This document shows positions 1 through 8,294 of a DNA stretch of 32,974 bases, one piece after another. The stretch is from an uncultured Lachnospiraceae bacterium (GTDB taxonomy: Bacteria; Bacillota; Clostridia; Lachnospirales; Lachnospiraceae), in assembly GCA_910586405.1 (NCBI GenBank), contig CAJUII010000027.1:2457-35430 (forward strand), written 5' to 3'. Within the stretch, counting starts at the first letter, position 1; the number at the start of each line of letters is the position of its first letter. A model generated the notes under the pieces. It had not been told where the DNA came from, did not search any database, and worked only from the letters and a program-made list of their open reading frames with translations. The position numbers were made by a program, and so were the translations under genes.

Positions 1-144
1 CGCGCCGGACGGTCGTCAGCTACGCTGACTTTTTTCCTCGGAACGTCCGTGTGCAATCGTGCTGGAGACTGCTCTTTTTCTACTGCACGCGCGCCGGACG
101 GTCGTCAGCTACGCTGACTTTTTTCCTCGGAACGTCCGTGTGCA
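1..144. repeat. Two tandem copies of a structured repeat, period 89 bp
   Basis: The block 1-55 recurs at 90-144 without a visible difference. Each copy can fold as an outer stem CGGACG/CGTCCG (6-11 with 44-49; 95-100 with 133-138). Inside it is a perfect inner hairpin GTCAGC-TAC-GCTGAC (15-29; 104-118), followed by a T-rich single strand. In the second copy the outer stem extends to TGCAC/GTGCA (84-88 with 140-144). The left edge of copy 1 is cut by the window start, so the array may be longer. It lies downstream of the leftward gene at 205-744. It looks like a REP-like or structured intergenic element. No protein is encoded that I would support. Confidence 0.85.
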
Positions 145-150
145 TACTAA

Positions 151-197
151 TGCACGAAAGACTGACTATCCGTAATAGTCAGCCCGTTTCCTGTGCA
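151..197. repeat. Third, diverged hairpin unit of the same array
   Basis: The unit begins TGCAC (151-155) and ends GTGCA (193-197). It contains a perfect inner hairpin CTGACTAT-CCGTA-ATAGTCAG (162-182). The GAAA/TTTC pair next to the ends extends the outer stem. The sequence differs from the two copies to its left, but the architecture is the same: outer TGCAC/GTGCA, inner 6-8 bp hairpin, pyrimidine-rich 3' side. A short GTGCAT-ACTA-ATGCAC palindrome (140-155) links it to copy 2. Being just past the stop of the leftward gene, the array may also act in transcript 3'-end formation (inference). Confidence 0.65.
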
Positions 198-204
198 AAT
201 AATA

Positions 205-744
205 TTAGTTCTCCTCGTCCTTTACTGTGCCGCCAAACTCATTCTTGATGCTCTCCGCCGCTTCTGCCGCACTGTCCATCGCCCTGTTGATATCAATGTC
301 CACGCTTCTCACATCCGGTCCGCAAAACTGATATCTCATATCAAAGAACAATCCGACCACCAGCAGCGGAACAATCACCCAGAATGAGAAGATCAGCAGC
401 ACTACCAATAGGGTAATCGGCATACGGAAAATTTCCTTGTTGTCACGCTCCACGCAGAAGCTGTTGTTGTTGCCTTTTTCGATCAGCCCAAGACACCAGT
501 CCCCGAACCGTTTCAGGTTGTCAGAAAAGGTTGATTTGCACTCCTTCTCATCCACCTCAATCTTTACTTTCTCGGTCTGTGTCGTGTAGCTTGACTGCTC
601 TGGCCCATGTACTTTTCCGGCCTGCTCCAAGTAGATCATCGCGTCGAGGATATCCCAATTACTGTTCTCGAGTGCCTGCTTTGCCTCCTCATATGTCACG
701 TTTGCATGTTCTCTTAATTTTTCTACCTTTTCAAAATTATCCAT
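205..744 (-). CDS. DUF4342-like membrane protein with N-terminal UBA/TS-N-like helical domain
   Basis: A 179-residue protein of unknown function. Residues 1-45 resemble the UBA/TS-N three-helix fold seen at the N-terminus of elongation factor Ts, with the VEKLREHANVTYEEAKQAL pattern. A charged linker follows (about 46-70). A short basic/amphipathic segment comes next, then one long hydrophobic stretch (about 110-135) that could span the membrane once or as a hairpin. The C-terminal tail is acidic and soluble. This order matches DUF4342 proteins of Clostridia. The start is an ATG preceded by AAAGGAGAG. It is a single gene, divergent from dus at 974 and followed by the hairpin array. Family assignment is moderately sure. 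I cannot name a function. Confidence 0.7.
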   Translation of the reverse strand: MDNFEKVEKLREHANVTYEEAKQALENSNWDILDAMIYLEQAGKVHGPEQSSYTTQTEKVKIEVDEKECKSTFSDNLKRFGDWCLGLIEKGNNNSFCVERDNKEIFRMPITLLVVLLIFSFWVIVPLLVVGLFFDMRYQFCGPDVRSVDIDINRAMDSAAEAAESIKNEFGGTVKDEEN

Positions 745-875
745 TTTTTTCTCTCCTTTTTGAATGTTTATGTTCTTTAACCAGTGTCTTTGTGTTGCTG
801 CTCACTGTTGATGATATTACTATAAACAATCAAAATTAATCAAAAATACTTTTTCGATTAAAAACAGATTAAAAG

Positions 876-903
876 TTGACAATCCATTCCTATACGTTAT
901 AAT
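876..903 (+). promoter_or_regulatory. Sigma-A promoter for the dihydrouridine synthase gene
   Basis: TTGACA (876-881) and TATAAT (898-903) are both perfect consensus hexamers with a 16-bp spacer. The -10 lies about 70 bp before the ATG at 974, giving a short leader. I saw no obvious riboswitch in that leader. Confidence 0.8.
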
Positions 904-973
904 GAGGCATAGCAGCCCAAAAATCATGATTTCGATTCGCATCATGTGAGAAGAACAAGAACGGGGAATTATT

Positions 974-2011
974 ATGAAACTTTACCTAGCCCCTATGGAG
1001 GGGATCACTACCTATATTTACAGAACGGCTTACCATCATTACTTCGGCGGCATCGACAAGTACTTCACGCCGTTTATCGCCAGCAAAAAGCTGAACCGGC
1101 GGGAGTTGAACGAAATCCTGCCCGAGCACAATCAAAATCTGAATGTCGTGCCGCAGATTCTGACAAACCGCGCGGACGAGTTTTTATTGATTGCGGGGAA
1201 AATTGCCGAATACGGCTATCAGACCGTGAATCTCAACCTCGGCTGTCCATCTGGCACTGTCGCTGCCAGAAAGCGCGGCGCAGGGTTTTTGAGTGTGCCC
1301 GATGCGCTGGATTGCTTTTTATATGAAATATATGAGAAGTCTCCTGTGAAAATTTCCATCAAGACACGGATTGGCATCGAATCCATCGAAGAGTGGGCGC
1401 GCATTCTTGAAATATACCAAAAATATCCAATAGATGAGCTGATTATCCACCCTCGCCTGCAAAAAGAATTTTATCAATACAAACCGCACGCAGAAGCCTT
1501 TGAAGCCGCATTGGCGACACCGCCCAAGTTTCCGCTGTGCTACAATGGAGATATTATTTCAGTAAAAAGCTGTGAAGCCCTGCTGGACAGGCTGCCGCAG
1601 ACGGACTGCATGATGATCGGGCGCGGTATTCTCAAAAATCCGGCGCTGCCCGCACAAATCCGGCGCATGACACAATCAACGATTGATACAGCGATCGGTC
1701 TACAATCGCACCAAGCGCCCCAGCAGCCAAGTCTACCGCCAGACGATGCTGTAGGTGCTGTGTCCGAAGCGCTTCGCAAAGAAACCCTCAAAGCCTTTCA
1801 CGATGAAATCTTTGAGGGTTATGCCGCCCAGATGCCGGGGGAGACACCCACCCTTTTCAAGATGAAGGATTTGTGGACATACCTGATCGCGTGCTTTGCC
1901 TCCGCTGACAAACACTTAAAGAAAATCCGCAAGGCATCTAATTACACAGACTATAAGATTGCGGTCAATCACCTTTTCCGGGCGTGCGAGCTTGTGTCCG
2001 CCAGTCCTTAA
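974..2011 (+). CDS. dus: tRNA-dihydrouridine synthase family protein
   Basis: A flavoenzyme of 345 residues that reduces specific uridines in tRNA to dihydrouridine using FMN and NAD(P)H. The N-terminus LAPMEGIT (5-12) is the FMN-binding start of the Dus TIM barrel. NLNLGCPSG with C91 is the catalytic cysteine motif and is followed by the usual GAG. KTRIG, ELIIHPR and CYNGDI line up with the phosphate and RNA contacts of the family, and MIGRGILKNP is the C-terminal FMN phosphate motif. Which Dus subgroup it belongs to cannot be settled by eye. The ribosome binding site is weak (GGGGA). The last 47 bp overlap the 3' end of the convergent rarA, so both transcripts must run into each other. Confidence 0.9.
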   Translation: MKLYLAPMEGITTYIYRTAYHHYFGGIDKYFTPFIASKKLNRRELNEILPEHNQNLNVVPQILTNRADEFLLIAGKIAEYGYQTVNLNLGCPSGTVAARKRGAGFLSVPDALDCFLYEIYEKSPVKISIKTRIGIESIEEWARILEIYQKYPIDELIIHPRLQKEFYQYKPHAEAFEAALATPPKFPLCYNGDIISVKSCEALLDRLPQTDCMMIGRGILKNPALPAQIRRMTQSTIDTAIGLQSHQAPQQPSLPPDDAVGAVSEALRKETLKAFHDEIFEGYAAQMPGETPTLFKMKDLWTYLIACFASADKHLKKIRKASNYTDYKIAVNHLFRACELVSASP

Positions 2012-3302
2012 TCTGCTCTAGCCGTTTCTTGTACGCAGCCTCCTGCCCCTGTGTGGTTGGCTGATAGTACTGTCTGTCCAGCAAAGAATCTGGCAGACAC
2101 TGCATATGCGCGATCTTCTCCTCTGTGTCATGGGCGTACTGATAGCCTTTTCCGTAGTCCAGCGCGCCCATCAGTTCCGTGACAGCATTGCGTATCACGA
2201 GCGGCACTGGTTCGGCAAGCTGCTCTGCGGCGTCGAGCTTCGCATGTTCATATGCCATGTAGAGTGCGTTGGACTTCGGCGCCAGCGACATGTAGACGAC
2301 CGCCTGTGTCAAGTGCACACTGCACTCCGGCATACCGATGAAATGACATGCCTGATATGCCGCCACGGCAATTGAGAGCGCCTGCGGGTCCGCAAGCCCC
2401 ACGTCCTCACTCGCAAAACGCGTCACACGCCTCGCCACATAGAGCGGGTCTTCGCCGGCTTCGAGCATTCGGGCAAGCCAGTACACCGCGGCGTCCGGGT
2501 CCGAATTACGCATGGATTTGTGCAGCGCGGAGATCAGATTGTAGTGCTCCTCTCCCTTTTTATCATACAGTAAGGACTTCTTGGCAGTGCACTGTTCTAA
2601 CGTCTCCTCGGTGACTGTGACTGCCCCGTTTTCGTCAAGCTCGCCGTTCAAAACAACCATTTCGAGCGTTGACAGCGCCGTTCTCGCATCGCCATTGGCA
2701 AAGTTTGCGATCGCATGAAGCATCTCATCGGAAATACACACCTGCTGCATACCAAAGCCCCTGCAATCCGTGAGCGCACGCGACAGCAGCGTCGTCAGCT
2801 CGTCCTCGGTGAGCGCATGAAGCACAAACACCTTGCAGCGCGACAAGAGCGCGCTGTTAATCTCAAACGACGGATTCTCTGTCGTCGCGCCAATCAATAT
2901 AATGCTGCCCTTCTCCACAAACGGCAGAAAAGCGTCCTGCTGTGCCTTGTTAAACCGATGAATCTCGTCCACGAACACGATTGTCCGCTCGCCAAAACGG
3001 CGGTTCTGCTCTGCCTGCTCCATCACTGTGCGGATTTCTTTGATTCCGCTCGTAACTGCTGAGAAATCAATAAAGGCAGATTTCGTCCTGCCTGCAATAA
3101 TCCGCGCCAGCGTGGTCTTGCCTACCCCCGGCGGCCCCCAGAATATCATGGAGGAGACTTGATCGCTCTCAATTAAACGGCGCAGTACTTTCCCTTTGCC
3201 GAGCAGATGCGTCTGCCCCGCATATTCTTCCAAAGACTGAGGACGCAGCCGCGCCGCAAGCGGCTGCGGCTGCTCCCTGTCAAATAACGTCATCTGTTCC
3301 AT
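1965..3302 (-). CDS. rarA: Replication-associated recombination protein A (RarA/MgsA, AAA+ ATPase)
   Basis: A 445-residue clamp-loader-like AAA+ ATPase of the RarA/MgsA/WRNIP1 family, which acts at stalled replication forks with SSB. The N-terminal LAARLRPQSLEEYAGQ is the family entry motif. Walker A is GPPGVGKT (56-63), Walker B is VDEIHRF (111-117), and sensor 1 is in IGATTENPSFEIN. The C-terminal third (from about 270) carries the RarA-specific tetramerisation region, with EDVGLADPQAL and the PKSNALYMAYEHA-type motif. It is full length. It is the last gene of the leftward run with folD, PPi-PFK and the Fe-S reductase, 18 bp after folD. The ribosome binding site before the first ATG is poor. 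Confidence 0.95.
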   Translation of the reverse strand: MEQMTLFDREQPQPLAARLRPQSLEEYAGQTHLLGKGKVLRRLIESDQVSSMIFWGPPGVGKTTLARIIAGRTKSAFIDFSAVTSGIKEIRTVMEQAEQNRRFGERTIVFVDEIHRFNKAQQDAFLPFVEKGSIILIGATTENPSFEINSALLSRCKVFVLHALTEDELTTLLSRALTDCRGFGMQQVCISDEMLHAIANFANGDARTALSTLEMVVLNGELDENGAVTVTEETLEQCTAKKSLLYDKKGEEHYNLISALHKSMRNSDPDAAVYWLARMLEAGEDPLYVARRVTRFASEDVGLADPQALSIAVAAYQACHFIGMPECSVHLTQAVVYMSLAPKSNALYMAYEHAKLDAAEQLAEPVPLVIRNAVTELMGALDYGKGYQYAHDTEEKIAHMQCLPDSLLDRQYYQPTTQGQEAAYKKRLEQIKDWRTQARTPGKGD

Positions 3303-3320
3303 AATTGATTCAAATCCAAC

Positions 3321-4157
3321 TTATTCAATAGAAGAAACACAGTTGTACATCAGCATCGCAATGGTCATCGGCCCCACCCCGCCCGGAACCGGCGTGATCG
3401 CACTGGTGTGCGGTGCTACCTTCTCGTAATCAACATCGCCGCAGAGTTTGTTCTGCGCATCGCGGTGAATCCCGACATCAATGACAACAGCGCCTTCTTT
3501 TACATAAGAGTCATCTACAAACTTCGGCTTTCCGACTGCCACGACCAGAATATCCGCCTGCTTTGTGAGTTCCTTGAGATTCTGTGTGCGTGAATGGCAG
3601 ACGGTGACAGTGCCATTTTCCCGCAGCAATAAAAGTGCCATCGGTTTTCCTACAATGTTGCTGCGCCCAATCACGACACAGTGTTTTCCTGCGATTTCAA
3701 TTTGAGAGCGCTTTAGAAGCTGGATAATGCCAAGCGGCGTGCACGACACAAAGCCCCTGCTGCCCACGCAGAGCGCCCCCACGCTTTTCTCATGAAATCC
3801 ATCGACGTCCTTCTCCGGCGCAATGGTCTGAATGACCTTCTGTTCATCAATCTGTTTGGGCAATGGGAGCTGTACTAAAATGCCATTCACGGCATCGTCG
3901 GCATTCAGCTTTTTCACAAGGTCTAACAACTCCTGCTCCGTCGTCTCCTCCGTCAGCTCATAAGATAACGATTCAATGCCGATGTAGGCACACGCCTTTT
4001 TCTTGTTGCCGACGTACACGCTAGACGCCGGGTCGCTGCCCACTTGTATCACTGCCAGACAGATTGTTTTTCCCTGTGTTTTGAGCGCTGATACTTTTTC
4101 TTTTAGCTCGTCCTTAATTTCCTGCGAAATTTTCTTTCCGTCTATGATCTGAAACAT
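3321..4157 (-). CDS. folD: Bifunctional methylenetetrahydrofolate dehydrogenase / methenyltetrahydrofolate cyclohydrolase
   Basis: FolD interconverts 5,10-methylene-THF, 5,10-methenyl-THF and 10-formyl-THF, supplying one-carbon units in the cytosol. It has 278 residues, the usual length. Visible signatures are YVGNKKKAC, with the catalytic lysine region near residue 55, the ILVQLPLP substrate motif, VIGRSNIVGKP of the NADP-binding Rossmann half, and the C-terminal TPVPGGVGPMT. I chose the ATG at 4157, preceded by AGGAGG at a good distance. The codon just upstream is TTG and could extend the frame by one residue, but it is not favoured. It lies 32 bp after the PPi-PFK stop and 18 bp before rarA, so it is probably cotranscribed. 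Confidence 0.96.
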   Translation of the reverse strand: MFQIIDGKKISQEIKDELKEKVSALKTQGKTICLAVIQVGSDPASSVYVGNKKKACAYIGIESLSYELTEETTEQELLDLVKKLNADDAVNGILVQLPLPKQIDEQKVIQTIAPEKDVDGFHEKSVGALCVGSRGFVSCTPLGIIQLLKRSQIEIAGKHCVVIGRSNIVGKPMALLLLRENGTVTVCHSRTQNLKELTKQADILVVAVGKPKFVDDSYVKEGAVVIDVGIHRDAQNKLCGDVDYEKVAPHTSAITPVPGGVGPMTIAMLMYNCVSSIE

Positions 4158-4189
4158 CAAAGTGCCTCCTAGTCTTTTTCTAAGTTTTT

Positions 4190-5431
4190 TTATTTCTTGC
4201 GCAGAACCAGATGCTGCGGCAGACCATTGACCATAAACGGCTGATAATCCCCTTGAATCAGCGGCTCGATGTAATTGATAAACTCATCGGTCACATAGTT
4301 GCCTTCTCTGTTTACCCAGTTTCTCGGAACGACCTTCTCATTGTTGGCAATGCGGTGTACATCATAGATGCCCGCAGCGCTCATGTAAGGGTCGTCGGAC
4401 ACGCGGTCAATGACCACCATCTTCCCTGTGTCGCCCTCGTCGGCTGCCTTCACCGCAGCACCGCCGACCATAAATGCCTCGTTGACATCGACGCGCGACG
4501 CCATGTGCGACGCACTTCTTTGCAGTGTCGAAAACTCAATACTGCGCGTCTTGCAGCCAATCTCAGCGCCAAGATAACCCGCAAGATAAGCCGCTGTTCC
4601 CTGCAATTGCTTATGGCCAAACGCATCCACATAATCGGCGCCGCCGGACAGCTCACAGACATATCTGCCGTCAGCAAGCTTGATGCCCTCTGAGACTGCG
4701 ATGATGATAGACTCTTTCTTTTTCAATAAATCCTGTACTTTTTTGAGGAATTTATCAATGTCAAACGGAATCTCCGGCAAGTAAATCAAATCCGGTCCGT
4801 CGCACTCTTCCGTCTTTGCCAGTGCGGTTGCGCCGGTGAGCCATCCTGCGTTGCGCCCCATGACCTCGATCACGGTGATCATCGTCTTTTGGTAGGTCAG
4901 TCCCAGCGCGTCACGAATCACTTCCTTGGTTGACGCCGCGATATATTTTGCGGCGCTTCCAAAGCCGGGCGTGTGGTCTGTCAGTGCAAGGTCATTGTCG
5001 ATCGTCTTGGGCACACCGAGAAACTTCTGCGTATAGCCTTTCAGGATTGCATAGTCTGACAGCTTCTTGATGGTATCCATGGAGTCGTTGCCGCCGATAT
5101 AGATAAAGGTCTCGATATCCAGTTTGTCCAGTATATTGAAAATCTTGTCATAAATATCAGGATTTTCGTGAATATCGGGAAGTTTAAAACGGCATGAGCC
5201 CAAAAATGCCGACGGTGTGCGCTTTAGCAGTTCAATATCCATATCCGAATGAATCTGTGTGGACAAATCCACATACTGCTCATCGAGAAATCCCTGAATG
5301 CCGTGGAGCATTCCGTACACCTTGTGAAAACCTCTCTCCTTCGCAGTCTTGTACACGCCTGCCAGACTGGAATTGATGACCGATGTCGGTCCTCCTGATT
5401 GTCCTACGATGATGTTTCTTTTCTTGGCCAT
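4190..5431 (-). CDS. pfp: Phosphofructokinase, probably diphosphate (PPi)-dependent
   Basis: A 413-residue member of the PfkA superfamily that phosphorylates fructose 6-phosphate in glycolysis. The active-site loop reads GGNDSM (113-118), with aspartate where ATP enzymes have glycine. The catalytic segment is PKTIDND (141-147), whose lysine replaces the glycine of ATP enzymes. Both residues are established markers of PPi use, so the reaction is likely reversible. MGRNAGW (191-197) binds the sugar phosphate. The N residue in GGND is a variation on the usual GGDD. The gene starts 35 bp after the Fe-S reductase stop, with AAAGGAGGG before the ATG. PPi dependence is inferred from motifs, not shown. 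Confidence 0.9.
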   Translation of the reverse strand: MAKKRNIIVGQSGGPTSVINSSLAGVYKTAKERGFHKVYGMLHGIQGFLDEQYVDLSTQIHSDMDIELLKRTPSAFLGSCRFKLPDIHENPDIYDKIFNILDKLDIETFIYIGGNDSMDTIKKLSDYAILKGYTQKFLGVPKTIDNDLALTDHTPGFGSAAKYIAASTKEVIRDALGLTYQKTMITVIEVMGRNAGWLTGATALAKTEECDGPDLIYLPEIPFDIDKFLKKVQDLLKKKESIIIAVSEGIKLADGRYVCELSGGADYVDAFGHKQLQGTAAYLAGYLGAEIGCKTRSIEFSTLQRSASHMASRVDVNEAFMVGGAAVKAADEGDTGKMVVIDRVSDDPYMSAAGIYDVHRIANNEKVVPRNWVNREGNYVTDEFINYIEPLIQGDYQPFMVNGLPQHLVLRKK

Positions 5432-5466
5432 TGTTGTTGCCCTCCTTTTCTTATACTTCTATATTC

Positions 5467-8037
5467 CTAACACGTTGCCCCGCCTACGACGTTTTTCTTC
5501 AAAACCGCCTCGCGGTCAATCGCATGATGTAACAGTTTTTCCTGCACATAGTCAAATCCCAGCCGGTCGATGGTGTCCGCAAAGCGCTCCCCGGAATTTC
5601 CCTCGTCGCGGAAAAATAAGATCGCGCGCTCTACCAGATCAATCACTTCCTCCTCCGAGGTAAACAGCTTGTCGAGCATATGCCCCTGTGCCACCTTCTT
5701 GCCCCAGCGGCCGCCGATGTAAATCCGATAGCCGGCTGCGGACTCATTTACTGCGCCAAACGGGCACTTGTTGACACAGCGTCCGCAGTGGTTGCACGCC
5801 TCCGCGTCAATCTGTATCTTTCCCTCCTGCATCTGCGCGACATGAACCGGGCATCCCTTCTCCACCTGACACACGCTGCAGCCGCGGCACTTCGATAAAT
5901 CAATCTCCGGCACGCGCTGTCCGACGATGCCAAGATCGTTCAAATCCGGTTTCACACAGTTATTCGGACAGCCGCCGACTGCAATCTTGAACTTGTGCGG
6001 CAGGGAGACATCATGATAGCCCTCGTAATACAGGTCATGCAGCTTCTGTGAGAGCTCAAACGTGTCAATCAGACCATACTGGCAAGTCGTCCCCTTGCAG
6101 GAAACCACAGGACGCACTTTAGAGCCGGTGCCGCCGGTCTCTAACCCTGCCTCTGCCAGAAATGCGCGCACATCATCAATGCTGTCATACGGCACGCCTT
6201 GGATTTCCAGTGTCAGACGCGTGGTCATCGTCACCTCGCCTGTGCCAAACTTTTCCGCCGCCTCGGCAATCTTTTTCTGCTCGTCCGCCGTAATCTTGCC
6301 GTTTCTCGTGATAACACGCACATTGAAGATATCGTCATAGCGCTTATCCTGCAGGCAGCCAAGCCCCTTCACGCGCTTGATGTCCTCCGGTGAGAGCTTT
6401 CTGCCATTTCGCGGCACCCGAACATCGTTGAAGGTGATGCCGCCCTCCAAGACAAGGGTTTTCGTGTAGCCAAGCGCTTTCAGGCGGTTCTGTAAAAAGT
6501 ATCCCCGCTTGCCCTTTGCGCACACAAGCAGCAGCTTTGCATCTTTGTCCAGCCCCTCGATCGGCGCGGTCACTTTGGAGAGATTCACCCATTTTGCATT
6601 TGGAATTGTTGCCGCTGGCAGGGCGTCCAATACGGTGTACTCCTTCGCCGCACCCGAAGCGTACTCTGACGGGCTCATGCTCTCAAGCACGCCGTCCAGC
6701 TTGTTTTCCAGTATGTAGCATGCCGTGACAAACGGATGGATTGCGGTGGAGAACGGCGGCGCATAGGCAAAATCCATCGTGTCAAAATCATCCAGCTTCA
6801 TTCCCTGATAAATTCCTGTCACTGCGATGTCCACCATCTTGTCAACCGCTCCTGCGCCAAGCACCTGTATGCCGAGCAGTCTGCGGCTCTTTGTCTCTGC
6901 GGTAAGCTTGACGATAAAGGAGGAGGCGCCGGGATAGTAATGCGCTTTGTCATCCAGCACACAGACAACAGATGTCGCCTCCAGCCCAGCCGCTTCTGCC
7001 TGCTCGTGCGTCAGACCTGTCCTGCCGCCATTGAGCGTGGGCAGCAGACGCACAACACCAGTCCCCAGACAGCCGCCATAGCCATTGCCCTGATTATGCA
7101 GCTTCTTTGCCATTGCGCGGGCGGCGAGGTTGGCTGTCGAGCCCATAGCAGACCACTGCGGTTTGCCGGTCAGCGCATTTTTGACCATCGCACAGTCCCC
7201 CACCGCATAGATGTCTGCGAGGTTTGTCCGCATTTCCTCGTCCACCAGAATCGTGTCCTTGAACATCTCAATCCCTGAATCCTTCAAAAATGCGGTTGCC
7301 GGCCGCACACCGATCGCAAGAATGACGAGCTCTGCTTGCAGCGTGCCCCCGTCGGTGGTGACACTCTCCACGTGGTCTCCTCCATTGATTCCCCTGAGAC
7401 TCACAGAGGTCAGTACACGTATTCCGCCCGCCTTGAGCTGGCGTTTGGCATATCCAGCCATGTCCGCGTCAAATGCATTTGGTATAATCTGCGGCGCGGC
7501 GTCGATCACGGTCACGTCCAGCTTCATCGCAGCGAGATTCTCCGCCACCTCAAGCCCGATAAAACCAGCACCGCACACCACCGCCCGGCGGCAATTGTTC
7601 GCCTCCGCGTAAGCGCGGATTGCCACGGCATCATCTGGCGTGCGCACGCAGAATGCCCCAGCCAGTCCCACGCCGTCCACCGGCGGCACAAAGGGCGCTG
7701 CCCCGGTCGCAATAATCAGCTTGTCATAATTTTCTGTAAAACTGCTGCCGTCTGTGCGGCGGATGGACACCTGCTTCGCGCTGCTGTCTATACCGACGGC
7801 CTCACAGCCTGTCTGCACCTGCGCCCCCGTAAGCCCTGCATACTTTTCCGGCGAATTGACAATCAGCTCGTCTCTGGTGGCAATGTCGCCGCCAATATAG
7901 TATGGCAGACCGCAGCCCGCGTAGGAGATCTCTGTGCTTTTCGTAAAGATAACCACCTCCGCCTGCCTGTCCAAGCGCTTTAGCTTCGCCGCGGCTTTGG
8001 TGCCCGCCGCCACGCCGCCTAAAATTACATACTTCAT
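5467..8037 (-). CDS. Fused CoA-disulfide-reductase-like flavoprotein, rhodanese and siroheme/4Fe-4S reductase with ferredoxin domain
   Basis: An 856-residue multidomain redox protein. Residues 1-445 are a pyridine nucleotide-disulfide oxidoreductase of the CoA-disulfide reductase type. It has the GGVAAGTKAA dinucleotide motif, the active-site cysteine C42 in SYAGCGLPYY, and a second Rossmann motif near 155. Residues 465-540 form a rhodanese domain with C506 in CAKGKRGY. Residues 545-700 resemble nitrite/sulfite reductase repeats, with C647/C652 and C690/C694 as candidate siroheme-coupled cluster ligands. Residues 715-760 carry two ferredoxin clusters (C717, C720, C723, C729 and C748, C751, C754, C758). 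The protein ends GGATC. Its likely substrates are sulfur species such as persulfide or sulfite, but this is inference. It heads the leftward operon and has its own promoter. Confidence 0.85.
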   Translation of the reverse strand: MKYVILGGVAAGTKAAAKLKRLDRQAEVVIFTKSTEISYAGCGLPYYIGGDIATRDELIVNSPEKYAGLTGAQVQTGCEAVGIDSSAKQVSIRRTDGSSFTENYDKLIIATGAAPFVPPVDGVGLAGAFCVRTPDDAVAIRAYAEANNCRRAVVCGAGFIGLEVAENLAAMKLDVTVIDAAPQIIPNAFDADMAGYAKRQLKAGGIRVLTSVSLRGINGGDHVESVTTDGGTLQAELVILAIGVRPATAFLKDSGIEMFKDTILVDEEMRTNLADIYAVGDCAMVKNALTGKPQWSAMGSTANLAARAMAKKLHNQGNGYGGCLGTGVVRLLPTLNGGRTGLTHEQAEAAGLEATSVVCVLDDKAHYYPGASSFIVKLTAETKSRRLLGIQVLGAGAVDKMVDIAVTGIYQGMKLDDFDTMDFAYAPPFSTAIHPFVTACYILENKLDGVLESMSPSEYASGAAKEYTVLDALPAATIPNAKWVNLSKVTAPIEGLDKDAKLLLVCAKGKRGYFLQNRLKALGYTKTLVLEGGITFNDVRVPRNGRKLSPEDIKRVKGLGCLQDKRYDDIFNVRVITRNGKITADEQKKIAEAAEKFGTGEVTMTTRLTLEIQGVPYDSIDDVRAFLAEAGLETGGTGSKVRPVVSCKGTTCQYGLIDTFELSQKLHDLYYEGYHDVSLPHKFKIAVGGCPNNCVKPDLNDLGIVGQRVPEIDLSKCRGCSVCQVEKGCPVHVAQMQEGKIQIDAEACNHCGRCVNKCPFGAVNESAAGYRIYIGGRWGKKVAQGHMLDKLFTSEEEVIDLVERAILFFRDEGNSGERFADTIDRLGFDYVQEKLLHHAIDREAVLKKNVVGGATC

Positions 8038-8097
8038 CGCTTTTCCTCCTCGTCACTTTGATCCTGATATGATGCTTTATCTATTTACATATATTAT

Positions 8098-8126
8098 AGT
8101 ATAGTGCACTTTGTTGCGCTTATCAA
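8098..8126 (-). promoter_or_regulatory. Promoter for the Fe-S reductase / PPi-PFK / folD / rarA run
   Basis: Reading leftward, TTGATA (8121-8126) is followed by a 17-bp spacer and TATACT (8098-8103). The next overlapping TATAAT downstream would give a 22-bp spacer and is less likely. The promoter lies about 60 bp before the ATG at 8037, which itself has a strong GAGGAGG site. No separate promoter was seen in the 18-35 bp gaps downstream, which supports a four-gene operon. Confidence 0.65.
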
Positions 8127-8170
8127 TAAAATTTATGCAAAAGTTGTGGAATTTATGTATTCATGAACCG

Positions 8171-8269
8171 CTATTGCGATAGATTTCCTTTACATAGGCG
8201 GCGCAGCCGATTAAAAAGATTTATTTTCCACACGCGCGCAGGTGTCCCCTCAAAGATGATATATTTCAT
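8171..8269 (-). CDS. Possible 32-residue basic peptide
   Basis: A short frame starts at an ATG preceded by GGGGAGAAGGG at normal spacing. It encodes 32 residues beginning MKYIIFEGTPARVW and ending with an arginine/lysine-rich stretch. It has no signal peptide or cysteine pair that would suggest a bacteriocin. It lies between the structured repeat at 8295-8351 and the promoter of the downstream operon, where no other gene exists. I do not recognise a family. It may be a real small protein, part of the repeat element, or chance. Confidence 0.3.
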   Translation of the reverse strand: MKYIIFEGTPARVWKINLFNRLRRLCKGNLSQ

Positions 8270-8294
8270 TTGAATGCCCTTCTCCCCTACTCGA

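Noticed and set aside
1..197. CRISPR array
   Set aside because: Only two identical 55-bp units occur at 89-bp spacing, and the third is diverged. There are no multiple unique spacers and no cas genes. The internal hairpins fit a structured repeat better.
6736..7983. Long plus-strand frames (180 and 215 codons) opposite the Fe-S reductase
   Set aside because: They lie wholly within a well-supported gene on the other strand, with no start signal or recognisable family.
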